Source: QHXW01 sp963847515 (GTDB lineage: Bacteria > Acidobacteriota > Terriglobia > Bryobacterales > Bryobacteraceae). From it: a stretch of DNA of 64,000 nucleotides. The stretch is taken from the NCBI GenBank assembly GCA_963847515.1, contig CAWKAA010000007.1, positions 2,108,001 through 2,172,000 on the forward strand, in the 5' to 3' direction. The position numbers were made by a program, and so were the translations under genes. The notes under the pieces are model-generated. The model ran no database searches and was not told where the DNA came from. It saw only the letters and a program-made list of their open reading frames with translations. Below are positions 18,053 through 26,596 of the stretch, piece after piece (position 1 is the stretch's first letter; each line of letters begins with the position of its first letter).

Positions 18053-18300
18053 AGGCGAGGGCGGCCGAAGACTCCAACGAGTCTGACTTTGCGTGAGCTG
18101 ATCTGCTCGCCATCGCAGGAATGCTCACGCGACGAAATGGCGATTCAACACTCTCCCCCGGGGTAACCCCGGAGAGGCGAACCGAACCCGGAAGCTCGAT
18201 CCTACCAAGCTTGAAGTCCCCCGCCGCCAGAGGACATGATAGCAGCCCCGCTCTAAGGATCGCCCCCTGACACAAGAACTCCATAGTCCTTTGCTAGGAT
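18053..18300 (-). ncRNA. Candidate retron msr-msd RNA
   Basis: About 250 nt between the LysR stop and the RT start carry no plausible gene but several inverted repeats: CGATCCT/AGGATCG (18197-18203 with 18256-18262) enclosing a GTCC/GGAC stem (18216-18219, 18232-18235); CTCTCC..GGAGAG with an inner GGGG/CCCC (18151-18176); GCGTGAGC/GCTCACGC (18091-18098 with 18123-18130); and AGACTC/GAGTCT (18069-18074 with 18079-18084). Retron RNAs sit directly upstream of the RT on the same strand and are built this way. I could not identify the a1/a2 pair or the branching G with confidence, so the boundaries are approximate. Confidence 0.5.
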
Positions 18301-18312
18301 GCATTTCGAGTT

Positions 18313-19215
18313 TTATCGGGTCTTATTTGACGCACGAGCGACCAACTCGTCCAATCTCGAAAGCAAAAGCTTTAGGATGGGAGACTGGTTCGACTTTTTG
18401 TAGCCGAGGACCAAGTCGACAGTTGGCGCATCGCCCTTCAGAGGGCGACTCGTTATAGACGAATAAAGAAAGTTCTGTGCATAAGCAGGCAACAGCCCTA
18501 CGCCGCCCGTCGACGCTATTAAGGAAACTCCCATGACGACGTGGTCCACTTCGTGAACCGGCGTAATATTCATTCCGGACCGCTTCAGGTAGTTGTCGAT
18601 GACCGCACGGAGCACAGGAGCCGTGTCCGCCACGCCCACGAACGTCTCGCCCACCAGATCCCCCGGACTAATGGCTTTGAGCGCAGCGAGACGGTGGTTA
18701 CTAGGCAGGATCACCACCAACGGCTCCTTCACGAGAAGACGGAACGCCAAGTCTGGCACTGCTCGTTCCCGTCTAAGAAAAGCTGCATCGACTGTTCCGT
18801 GCAAGAGTGCATTCGCGAGCAGCGGCGAGTATTGACTCGAAATCATCACATCGACGTTGGGCAGTTCGTCTCGCAAGATCTGCAAGGCTTCGGGCATCCA
18901 CGTCAATTCGTGTCCGGTCAGAAAGCCCATCGCGAAGCATGGCTTGGCGGGATGAGCGGCCCGGCGTGCAGCTTCCCCTGCCGCTTCAACCTGCGATAGC
19001 ACCACGCGGGCGTGATCGAGAAAGGCTCGACCCGCCGGTGTCAGTTCGATGCCGCGAGCGTTGCGCCTCAGCAGTTGGGCACCGACCTCGTCTTCAAGAT
19101 TCCGAATCTGCCGGCTCAACGAAGGTTGTGACGTCCGCAGTTTTTGCTCTGCGGCCACCGTCAGACTTCCTGCCTCGGCAACTGCGACGAAATAGCGAAG
19201 ATGTCGTAATTCCAT
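18313..19215 (-). CDS. LysR-family transcriptional regulator
   Basis: The start at ATG 19215 (MELRHLRYFVAVAEAGSLTV) is preceded by GGGAGG and gives the canonical LysR N-terminus; the longer frame from 19284 adds 23 unconserved residues. A winged helix-turn-helix occupies residues 1-60 (AAEQKLRTSQPSLSRQIRNL) and the substrate-binding domain about 90-295 (LTGHELTWMPEALQILRDEL, VVILPSNHRLAAL). It is divergent from the SDR gene with about 175 bp between starts, the classic arrangement for a LysR controlling its neighbour, probably with a small-molecule co-inducer. The ligand is unknown. Confidence 0.9.
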   Translation of the reverse strand: MELRHLRYFVAVAEAGSLTVAAEQKLRTSQPSLSRQIRNLEDEVGAQLLRRNARGIELTPAGRAFLDHARVVLSQVEAAGEAARRAAHPAKPCFAMGFLTGHELTWMPEALQILRDELPNVDVMISSQYSPLLANALLHGTVDAAFLRRERAVPDLAFRLLVKEPLVVILPSNHRLAALKAISPGDLVGETFVGVADTAPVLRAVIDNYLKRSGMNITPVHEVDHVVMGVSLIASTGGVGLLPAYAQNFLYSSITSRPLKGDAPTVDLVLGYKKSNQSPILKLLLSRLDELVARASNKTR

Positions 19216-19391
19216 TCTTCCTCCCATGCTTCCGAGGCATCGATGCCAGCTTAACAAAATATGCTCCAAACGCGCGACCAACACCCGCCCTCACAATCTA
19301 ACTAGGTGATCTGAGATTTCCCGGAAGCAGCTTCGGCGGAGGTTCAGTCATGCCTAACCTGCATGGATTCCAGATCAAGGAGGCAGTCGCT

Positions 19392-20138
19392 ATGAGTTCA
19401 CCAGTTGTTTTAATTACCGGCGCGCTGACCGGCATCGGTCGCGCTGCCGCAATAATCTTTGCGCAAGAAGGGGCACGCATTGTTGTGTCTGGGCGTCGAG
19501 ATAAACAAGGACATGAGTTAGTTGCCGAGCTACAAGGGCTCGGAGCAGAGGCCATTTTTGTTCGTACTGACGTCCGCAATGATGATGACGTGCGTAACCT
19601 AGTGGATCAAACAGTCAAGCGTTTCGGGCGCCTCGATATTGCAGTCAATAATGCCGGGACTGAAGGCTTGCGCGGTCTCGTGACAGAACAAACCGCAGAG
19701 AGCTACGCGGCTACTTTCGACAGCAACGTACTGGGCGTGTTGTTAAGCATGAAGCACGAACTGCGGGTAATGCTGCCACAGGGGAGCGGGAGCATCGTCA
19801 ATGTCTCGTCGGCCTATGGAAGCGTCGGAGCTGCCGGGGCATCCGTTTATGTAGCTAGCAAACATGCCGTGGAAGGGCTGACAAAGTCCGCTGCACTTGA
19901 AGTCGCGGGCACCGGTGTGCGCGTGAATGTGGTGGCCCCGGGCACTACGGATACTGGCATGCTCACACGCTTCACCAGCACAGATGAAAATAAAGCGGCG
20001 CTCGTCTCGACCGTGCCAGTCAAACGTCTCGCAGCACCAGAGGAAATCGCTCATGTGATCGCTTTTGTCGCTTCGGCAAATGCGTCGTACATGACTGGTG
20101 CCTCCATCCCGGTGGATGGAGGGATGATCGCGGACTAG
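19392..20138 (+). CDS. Short-chain dehydrogenase/reductase
   Basis: ATG 19392 follows AAGGAGG by a good distance and gives a 248-residue classical SDR, the usual length. The Rossmann motif is TGALTGIGRA (TGxxxGIG variant), followed by NNAG (VNNAGTEG), the Ser of the active site in NVSSAYG, and YVASK (Tyr and Lys). The C-terminus has the family's PVKRLAAPEEIAHVIAFVAS and TGASIPVDGG. It would oxidise or reduce an unknown alcohol/ketone using NAD(P)H; the Arg residues after the first strand (SGRRDKQG) favour NADPH. Likely controlled by the divergent LysR. The two genes that may once have followed it are broken. Confidence 0.9.
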   Translation: MSSPVVLITGALTGIGRAAAIIFAQEGARIVVSGRRDKQGHELVAELQGLGAEAIFVRTDVRNDDDVRNLVDQTVKRFGRLDIAVNNAGTEGLRGLVTEQTAESYAATFDSNVLGVLLSMKHELRVMLPQGSGSIVNVSSAYGSVGAAGASVYVASKHAVEGLTKSAALEVAGTGVRVNVVAPGTTDTGMLTRFTSTDENKAALVSTVPVKRLAAPEEIAHVIAFVASANASYMTGASIPVDGGMIAD

Positions 20139-20140
20139 CC

Positions 20141-20287
20141 GATTGCAATTACTATAGCGTTCCCGCTGGAGGAAAGAAGTCCGTCAATGCAGTGTGGTCA
20201 TACCAGGAGCCGTTTCCAGCCGTTGTGCCAATCAAGGGGCATGTTGCGTTCTATCCCGAGCGGGTAGATGAAATAGCAGAGCAGTGA
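20141..20287 (+). pseudogene. DUF427 C-terminal fragment
   Basis: The frame starting at 20141 reads DCNYYSVPAGGKKSVNAVWS, then YQEPFPAVVPIKGHVAFYPE and stops at TGA 20285-20287. This is the conserved end of DUF427 proteins (YYSV..G, AW.Y.EP.PA...IKGH.AFY). There is no start codon or N-terminal half; the fragment begins right after the SDR stop. Confidence 0.7.
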
Positions 20288-20300
20288 ATGAGGACACTCG

Positions 20301-20477
20301 ATGACCAAGAATAAGAACCGCCAATGGATTTTGAACGTTCGTCCCGCGGGCAGATTGACTGGCGAAGAGTTTGGCTGGAACGAGAGATCTATTCCACAGT
20401 ACTCCGATGGACAGGTGGTGATCCGGAACCTGTGGTTGTCGGTTGATCCCGCGCAGCGCATCTGGCGGGTGTCGACG
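20301..20477 (+). pseudogene. N-terminal fragment of a CurA-type NADP-dependent oxidoreductase
   Basis: From ATG 20301 the frame encodes TKNKNRQWILNVRPAGRLTG and later DGQVVIRNLWLSVDPAQRIW, matching the first 55 residues of medium-chain NADP-dependent oxidoreductases of the YncB/CurA group. After about 20477 the frame loses similarity and about 280 residues are missing. With the DUF427 scrap it suggests a decayed SDR-DUF427-oxidoreductase operon. Confidence 0.65.
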
Positions 20478-20622
20478 CAACGGAGAAATTCTTCGGCGAA
20501 AAACCGCAGCGGCTCTTATGCCCTTCCAAACGGCAATTTAATTGCATCCCCCGCAAGAGAGGACCCGGCGCCGGGCGCTAGTACTTGTGCTGTCTCTTAC
20601 GGAGGTTGTTTGGGAAGGATAT

Positions 20623-21642
20623 ATGCGCAGACCTTTGTTAAGGATGGCACCAATCCTACCCTTGATTGCGTTGCTCTGCACGCCGGCTGAAAGTAAGGTC
20701 AGTAGAGCTCGGCATACAGACGATCCGCATGATAAACAAGAGGCGCTCGATCCGAACGTCATCAATGACACACAGTTAAACCAGACGATCGGCCCGAATT
20801 CGAAGGGCTCTGCGGTTGTGCGCCTGCAGATCTTGCTCAACCGGGCGCATTTTTCCTGTGGCCAGATCGATGGCGAAGACGGCGTCAATCTTCAGAAAAC
20901 CGTTGCAGCTTTCCAGCGCAAGGGGAATCTCCCGGCTGAAGAAGATGTGGGCCCGGCGACCTGGGGAGCATTGAATGCGGACTCGGCTCCGGCCCTTACT
21001 ACCTATACGATCGCCCGGGAGGACGTGGCAGGACCCTTCGGGCCAATACCTGCGGACCTAATGAAACAAGCCAAGTTGAAGTACCTTGGTTTCGAATCTC
21101 CGCTGGCGGGCCTTGCTGAGAAATTCCATTCCAGCCCGAAGCTGCTTGAAGCTTTGAATCCCGGCAAGAAGTTCGATCAGTCGGGAGAGCAGATCATAGT
21201 TCCCAATGTGATCACGATGCCGCCGGGACAGGCTGCGTCGGTAGTGGTTTCGAAATCGGATAGCTCAGTGAGCGCGTACGACGCGAACGGCAAGATGCTC
21301 GCGTATTATCGCGCGACTATCGGCAGCGGCCACGATCCGCTGCCCATCGGCGAATGGAAGATTCTCGGGGTATCCAAGTACCCGGTGTTCCACTACAACG
21401 CCGAGCTGTTCTGGGATGCGCACAACCCGAATGAAAAAGCGAAGATTGCGCCAGGTCCGCGCAACCCCGTAGGCGTTGTGTGGATCGATCTTTCCAAAGA
21501 GCACTACGGCATTCACGGTACGCCGGATCCGTCAAAGATCGGCCATACTCAGTCGCACGGCTGCATTCGCTTGACTAACTGGGATGCCTGGGAGCTGGCC
21601 GACATCGTGAAACCGGGAACCCCGGCAACTCTCGAGGATTAA
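20623..21642 (+). CDS. L,D-transpeptidase with peptidoglycan-binding domain
   Basis: ATG 20623 gives a signal peptide (MRRPLLRMAPILPLIALLCT). A PG_binding_1 domain occupies about residues 50-115 (VVRLQILLNRAHFSCGQIDG, TVAAFQRKGNLPA), a LysM-like stretch follows (LAEKFHSSPKLLEALNPGKK), and the C-terminal YkuD domain ends with the catalytic HGTPDPSKIGHTQSHGCIRL (Cys nucleophile, His residues). The enzyme would form L,D-crosslinks or attach proteins in the periplasmic cell wall. About 340 residues, normal. Its stop overlaps the start of a peptidoglycan peptidase gene, so the two are coupled in wall remodelling. Confidence 0.9.
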   Translation: MRRPLLRMAPILPLIALLCTPAESKVSRARHTDDPHDKQEALDPNVINDTQLNQTIGPNSKGSAVVRLQILLNRAHFSCGQIDGEDGVNLQKTVAAFQRKGNLPAEEDVGPATWGALNADSAPALTTYTIAREDVAGPFGPIPADLMKQAKLKYLGFESPLAGLAEKFHSSPKLLEALNPGKKFDQSGEQIIVPNVITMPPGQAASVVVSKSDSSVSAYDANGKMLAYYRATIGSGHDPLPIGEWKILGVSKYPVFHYNAELFWDAHNPNEKAKIAPGPRNPVGVVWIDLSKEHYGIHGTPDPSKIGHTQSHGCIRLTNWDAWELADIVKPGTPATLED

Positions 21643-22340
21643 TGAGCATTCGATCCATCGCTATCTTTTTCGCTGGTTTCGCCGCCGGCATTGTTTTCAT
21701 CACGGTCTTATTGCGGCAAGCGGGCACAGTTGGAGTTATGAAAGCCGCCGCCACGCCGCATCCGTTCCAGGCGCCACGTGCCGTGCCGAATGCTCCACCG
21801 GACAGCAGTATTTCGACAGTGCCCGCACCCTCTCTGGACTTGCCGGCGCATCAGGCTGAGAACCTTCCCGAGGCGCTGCTGCCGTCAGTTGCGCCAGGCC
21901 CTGGGCCGCGCGGGCTCCTGATCCCGGTCAGAGGTGTAAACCCTTCCAGCCTGGTAGACAACTTCAACGAGACTCATAACGGTCATCGCCATGAAGCGCT
22001 GGACATAATGGCGGCGTGCGGCACGCCGGTAGTGGCGGCGGATGAGGGGAACGTGGTCAAGCTGTTCAAAAGCAAACCCGGCGGTTTGACCGTTTATCAG
22101 TTCGATGACACGCAAACATGGTGCTATTATTACGCCCATCTGGACCGTTATGCGCAGGGCCTCAAAGAAGGGACGCTGCTCAGAAAAGGCGAAATCCTAG
22201 GGTATGTCGGCAGCACTGGCGACGCCTCACGCAACGCTCCGCACTTGCATTTTACGATTTTTAAACTGGGGCCAGAAAAACATTGGTGGCAAGGCACTCC
22301 CATTGACCCGTATCCCTTGCTGACTGCGAATCATCCTTAA
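21642..22340 (+). CDS. M23-family peptidase (LytM-like)
   Basis: The ATG overlaps the previous TAA (TAATGA), indicating translational coupling to the L,D-transpeptidase. Residues 1-28 form a signal anchor (SIRSIAIFFAGFAAGIVFIT), followed by a Pro-rich linker to about residue 95. The C-terminal Peptidase_M23 domain has HRHEALDIMAACGTPVVAAD (the HxxxD zinc-ligand pair), YYYAHLD and HLHF (HxH). All four zinc ligands are present, so it should be an active endopeptidase on peptidoglycan cross-bridges rather than a degenerate activator. Confidence 0.88.
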   Translation: MSIRSIAIFFAGFAAGIVFITVLLRQAGTVGVMKAAATPHPFQAPRAVPNAPPDSSISTVPAPSLDLPAHQAENLPEALLPSVAPGPGPRGLLIPVRGVNPSSLVDNFNETHNGHRHEALDIMAACGTPVVAADEGNVVKLFKSKPGGLTVYQFDDTQTWCYYYAHLDRYAQGLKEGTLLRKGEILGYVGSTGDASRNAPHLHFTIFKLGPEKHWWQGTPIDPYPLLTANHP

Positions 22341-22459
22341 GAGAATCTTGATACAGTTTTGGGGCCGCTTCGACGAAGGGCTGGTGCTTTACCAGGCGGC
22401 CCATGGAGAGGCCTGCGCTTCGGCCGTGATAGACTGGCGACAGTCCGGAAGCAGCTTGC

Positions 22460-25400
22460 GTGGAAGCTCGCCCACAACTTTCAATTGAATCAGGAAGGGC
22501 GCTGATCGAGCAATGCCTGGTTTTGCATAACGCCGGCCAACTGCGAGAAGCAGCTGCGTTGTTCGATCAGGTCACTCGGGAGTTCAACAGCAGCACCGCA
22601 CCCGAAGCTCGAAGTCTGGTGGCACAGGCGCTCTATTACAAGGGTATTGCCCTCACGAGTTGCGGGGACGACGAGGCTGCGGCCGCTTTCGACGAATTCC
22701 GGCAGCGATTCGGTAATCCACCACAGCCCGTGTACTATGCATTGATTGCGAATCATCTCTTTGGATCCGGTATCAGCCTGTTGAAATCCGGCCGCACCCA
22801 AGAAGGTATCGAGATTCTGGACCGAATGGTGCAGCAATGCGGCGAGTGCTCCGATCCGGCGGTTCGCAGCCTGGTGGCGTCAGCACTTTTCAACAAGGCG
22901 ACGGCTTTTCGGCTGGCCGGACAGAACGCCCAGGCGGTGTCGGTTTTTGATGAAGTCATCCGCCGTTTTGCAGATGACGAAACGTCGCCGGTTCGCATCA
23001 CTTTAGCTTTGGCTTTTTACAACAAGGGCATTGCTCTCCGCGATGATGGCCGGACCGAGGAATCGATCGCGGCGTTTGAAGCTCTCGCAAACCGCTTCCC
23101 AGCTGCTGAGGAACCGGCAATACGCGCACGCGTGGCGCATTCGCTGACTGAGAAGAGCACTGCGCTTCGAAGGCTGGGAAGAGTCCAAGAAGCGATGACC
23201 GCTATTGGTGAACTCCTCCGGGCATTCGGGGATGCCCCCGAAACGGCGCTCCGGAGCGAAGTAGCGGAAGCGTTGCGCGAAAAGGCCGCCCTGCAGGTTC
23301 AAACCGGTCAGGCGACGGAGGCGGTGCAAACGTTCGACGAAATCATCCGGCGCTTCGAGCACGACCCTTCAAATGATCTTCAGCGTTGCGTCTTGCAGTC
23401 ATTCAGTGACAAGGGCGTTCTGCTCCGCCTCTCGGGCTATCCTGAAGAGGCTATCGAAGCATTCCAGAGCGTTCTAACGCGCTTGGGCCAGACCCCGGCG
23501 CCCGATGACGCCATGGCGGCGAGTGTATGGCTCAACCTTGGAGCCACACTTGTGGACTTGCACCGCTCTCAGGAAGCGCTTCGCGCCATGGAACAAGTGC
23601 TGAGCCTTGTGGGAGAAGCCGCTGACCCTTACTCGCGAGAGCTTGTGGCTCGCGCGTTATTCAATAAAGGGACTCTTCTCATTCTCGCAGGCAGGGTCGA
23701 AGAAGGACTCGTGGTTCTGGACGATACGGTGCTTCGCTTTGCAACCGACGTGCAGGTTGGAATTCGGGAACAGGTCGCCAGCGCTCTCACGAATAAGGGA
23801 GGTGCGCTGCTTAGCGCCGGGCGCATACCGGAAGCCATACGCGCATTTGACCATGCTCTTAGCCTCTGTTCCGAAGCTACGGAGCCGGCTTTGCGGAAAC
23901 TAGCTGCGGCTGCGAGCGACCAAAAAGTCGTCGCCGAGCGGAAAGAGGCGCAATCGATCTATCAGAAGGCACAGGAGATGTCAAAGGTCGGCCATAACCA
24001 GGAAGCGATCGCGGTTCTCGGGGAGTTGATCGCTCGTTGGAGCGAAGCGTCCGATTCTGTTCTGCGCGACCGGGTGGCCATTGCCTGGTATGCAAAGGCA
24101 GAGGCATTAGCCAGAACTGGTGAGACCAAGCGTTCCGCAGGCGCCTTTGACGAAGCAGTGCGATGCATCGGTTCGGATTCGTCGGTTTGGGGCAAGAAGG
24201 CGGTGGCGACGGCTCTTTCCGACAAAGGGAATGTCCTCAGAGACGGAAATGAATTTGCTGAGGCGCTCGATGCGTTCGAGCAGGCGCTCGCGATGGTGGG
24301 ACCCGATCCTCCGGCGGAGTTGTGGACCACGGCGGCTGTGGTTCTGCTGAATCAAGGAACGACTTTGATCAAGTTGGAACGCGACCACGAAGCGCTTGTG
24401 AGCTTCGATCGTGCACTGCAGTTTTTGGTTAATCCAGCCGACACCGAATCGCGCATCGTAGCGGCCAGGGCCCTCTTCAACAGGACCGCGACGTTTGTGA
24501 ACACCTACATGCCTGATGAAGCCCTGCGGTCCGTCCAGGAGTTTATGCAACGGTTCGGCGACGCTCAAGAACCGGAAATTCGAGAGCTGGTCGAGAAGTC
24601 TCGCGAGATCGTCGAAAGGCCTCATCGGGGTATCGATATTGTGGTAGCCGATGCGTCCGCTCAAACCACCCGTCTCCTCCTCCGCGGGCGGAAAGACGTG
24701 CGCGCCATCATCGAGATCGTGCCGGAATCCGGAGCGAATGGGGAAGCACCGGCCAGCTTATCGACCGATCACGCGCTGACCGACTCCTTCGAACGCGAAA
24801 TGACCGCATACCTGACGAGGCGTTATCGCCAAAGTATCGTTGCCGCCGCAGCCGTTCCGATCCTGGGTGGCCTTCTCTTCTCAACCCCGTTACTTCGCGT
24901 CCCGCGCAGCCGTAAGGCGCGGATCTTTCTGGGTGCCGGCATCCTCCTGGGCCTGAGCTATACCGCTCGGAAGATCCGGCTGGCGCGATCGCTTAGACTG
25001 CATATCGCTGAACATCGAAGTCAACTTCAGCGGCGTATTCAGGAGGCACGCGAACTCCATCAGCAAGCCACCCAGATCCTCTTGGAATGCCGCGAGCAGA
25101 AACAAGCTTTCGGGTTATTTTTGCGCAACTTCGATCTCGAAGCCTATGAGAAGACGCTGCCAAGCCACCTTTTCAAGAAGTCCGTGGCCGAGAGGATTCG
25201 TTTCAATCTGAGCGATCGCGGGAGGGTGGAGAGCAGGCTGGCTGCTGGCTTGGCTGGCCGTCTGCCGATGATCGGAATTGCCAACCCCGTGGTCCAGCGG
25301 CCCGACTACCGGCACGCCATCCCCAAGCTGCAACTTCCATTTGACGGCTGGCAGGAAGTTCTCGATCGACTGGTTCAGGACGCCGCGTTGATTGTAATGG

Positions 25401-25690
25401 ATCTCGAAAAGCTCACACCCGGTGTTTTCTTGGAGCTAACTACGATTTTGCGGTATCACAAGCAGGAGAAGACTATAGTCATCCTCTCGAATCCAACGCG
25501 CGTTCCGGAAACAGATCCCTTCGTTCACAATATGCTCCTTTTTTATGGAGTAGAGTCCGAGCCATATCAGCCACTGAGCCCCGGCACAGCGGAGTTGGCT
25601 GAGTTTCCGCTGGTGATCCACGAAGCTGAAATACCCTTCGAAAATCTGTCTGAGTTGCCCTTGTTTGCCAGTTTGCTGCCCGCCGGTTAG
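22460..25690 (+). CDS. Large TPR protein with two membrane segments
   Basis: 1076 residues from GTG 22460. Residues 1-735 are some 17 degenerate TPR units in a regular pattern (FNKATAFRLAGQNAQAVSVF, YNKGIALRDDGRTEESIAAF, LNQGTTLIKLERDHEALVSF), each about 40-45 residues. Two hydrophobic segments at about 793-833 (IVAAAAVPILGGLLF, IFLGAGILLGLSY) are followed by a charged helix (LRLHIAEHRSQLQRRIQEAR) and a C-terminal alpha/beta domain (DAALIVMDLEKLTPGVFLEL, KTIVILSNPTRVPETDPF). The last domain resembles small receiver or TIR-like folds in secondary-structure pattern only; I do not recognise it. Likely a membrane-anchored scaffold or sensor. It has its own promoter region and no operon partner. 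Confidence 0.75.
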   Translation: MEARPQLSIESGRALIEQCLVLHNAGQLREAAALFDQVTREFNSSTAPEARSLVAQALYYKGIALTSCGDDEAAAAFDEFRQRFGNPPQPVYYALIANHLFGSGISLLKSGRTQEGIEILDRMVQQCGECSDPAVRSLVASALFNKATAFRLAGQNAQAVSVFDEVIRRFADDETSPVRITLALAFYNKGIALRDDGRTEESIAAFEALANRFPAAEEPAIRARVAHSLTEKSTALRRLGRVQEAMTAIGELLRAFGDAPETALRSEVAEALREKAALQVQTGQATEAVQTFDEIIRRFEHDPSNDLQRCVLQSFSDKGVLLRLSGYPEEAIEAFQSVLTRLGQTPAPDDAMAASVWLNLGATLVDLHRSQEALRAMEQVLSLVGEAADPYSRELVARALFNKGTLLILAGRVEEGLVVLDDTVLRFATDVQVGIREQVASALTNKGGALLSAGRIPEAIRAFDHALSLCSEATEPALRKLAAAASDQKVVAERKEAQSIYQKAQEMSKVGHNQEAIAVLGELIARWSEASDSVLRDRVAIAWYAKAEALARTGETKRSAGAFDEAVRCIGSDSSVWGKKAVATALSDKGNVLRDGNEFAEALDAFEQALAMVGPDPPAELWTTAAVVLLNQGTTLIKLERDHEALVSFDRALQFLVNPADTESRIVAARALFNRTATFVNTYMPDEALRSVQEFMQRFGDAQEPEIRELVEKSREIVERPHRGIDIVVADASAQTTRLLLRGRKDVRAIIEIVPESGANGEAPASLSTDHALTDSFEREMTAYLTRRYRQSIVAAAAVPILGGLLFSTPLLRVPRSRKARIFLGAGILLGLSYTARKIRLARSLRLHIAEHRSQLQRRIQEARELHQQATQILLECREQKQAFGLFLRNFDLEAYEKTLPSHLFKKSVAERIRFNLSDRGRVESRLAAGLAGRLPMIGIANPVVQRPDYRHAIPKLQLPFDGWQEVLDRLVQDAALIVMDLEKLTPGVFLELTTILRYHKQEKTIVILSNPTRVPETDPFVHNMLLFYGVESEPYQPLSPGTAELAEFPLVIHEAEIPFENLSELPLFASLLPAG

Positions 25691-26045
25691 CAGCGGGGAA
25701 GGCCTTTAGCATTGTCGTGTGGTGCGGGCTTGGCGTAGCGGCCTCGATCCCTTCAATGAAGACAGCGACAACCACGGCGCCTCATTCGGAGGCTCGGCTA
25801 GGAGGGCTTCGGATATACAAGGAACTGACGGCTATGAAGAAGGAGCACGTTGATCTGGAAATGCGGTAATGTGGATTCCCGATTTGAAGACACCGAACGA
25901 AATCCCGGGAGGTATCGCAGAAGATGAATCGGAAGGCTAATAGCGGCCAACCGGCTTTTGCCGAGGTGGGTTTTTGCCCGATTTCTAGGCGGACAGAGTA
26001 GGGCAATTTGTGGAAGTAGTTTAAAATCAAGAGAGCTTCAAATGT
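25691..26045. other. Intergenic, no gene supported
   Basis: 355 bp between the TPR gene and tRNA-Pro. Short frames here are not supported; the longest antisense one owes part of its length to reading through the tRNA. TTTAAAAT at about 26025 could be the -10 of the tRNA promoter. Nothing else recognised. Confidence 0.5.
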
Positions 26046-26122
26046 CGGGGCGTAGCGCAGCCTGGTAGCGCACCTGCCTTGGGCGCAGGGGGTCCGCGGT
26101 TCAAATCCGCGCGCCCCGACCA
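26046..26122 (+). tRNA. tRNA-Pro (anticodon TGG)
   Basis: CGGGGCG at 26046-26052 pairs with CGCCCCG at 26112-26118, followed by encoded ACCA. The D arm (GCGCAGCCTGGTAGCGC), anticodon stem CCTGC/GCAGG with loop CTTGGGC (anticodon TGG) and T arm (GGTTCAAATCC) are all regular. It is the only tRNA in the window. Its 3' 14 bases recur at 27083-27096. Confidence 0.97.
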
Positions 26123-26270
26123 AATGATTCTTGCCACTTACCGTGTGCACCCGCGATGACTCGGGTTGTGTCCACGCGGATGTCCACATGATGGCTGGTC
26201 GGTTGAAAGTGATCCGAGGGTGTGGTTTTGCGTCACAATTCACGTCACAAAATCCAGAGTGCTCGAAGTT

Positions 26271-26447
26271 TTACCCCGCCGCTCCTACCGCCTTGCCAAC
26301 AGCACACTCCGTATGCCCGCACTCGCATGCGATGGACAGGTAGTTGATGGTCACCATCCCGCAATAGTCACTGCAATACTTGCTATCTTTCGATGCAGGG
26401 CAATTGCACCCCGGATGAGCGCATTTGGCGACTTTCTGTTCGGCCAT
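26271..26447 (-). CDS. Bacterial metallothionein-like protein
   Basis: 58 residues from ATG 26447, preceded by AGGAGG. The cysteine pattern KCAHPGCNCPASKDSKYCSD followed by YCGM and CECGHTEC, nine Cys plus His, is that of small SmtA-type bacterial metallothioneins that bind zinc, cadmium or copper in the cytoplasm. The longer frame from 26495 adds a low-complexity start and lacks the ribosome site. It lies in the stretch between tRNA-Pro and the partial copy of its 3' end. Confidence 0.8.
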   Translation of the reverse strand: MAEQKVAKCAHPGCNCPASKDSKYCSDYCGMVTINYLSIACECGHTECAVGKAVGAAG

Positions 26448-26512
26448 GATTCCACCTCCTCGTCTTTCAGTACCACCTCCCTGAGCCGGATGCAATCCCG
26501 ATGGTGGGAGCG

Positions 26513-26596
26513 CTAATTCGACGCACTGACACGCTCCCGGATCAACTCCCGTTCAAACTGCGCCACTGCCGCCAGGATGTTACCACCGGTGTTCAG
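26513..26596 (-). pseudogene. Serine recombinase (resolvase) fragment
   Basis: Read on the minus strand, the frame gives NTGGNILAAVAQFERELIRE followed by RVSASN and TAG at 26513-26515. The FERELIRERV stretch is the diagnostic helix of resolvase/invertase catalytic domains. Only about 28 residues survive; the catalytic Ser and DNA-binding domains are absent. Confidence 0.6.

Noticed and set aside
25782..26243. 153-residue minus-strand frame containing GARGFEPRTPCAQGRCATRL
   Set aside because: It is the well-known false translation of the antisense strand of a tRNA; tRNA-Pro lies at 26046-26122.
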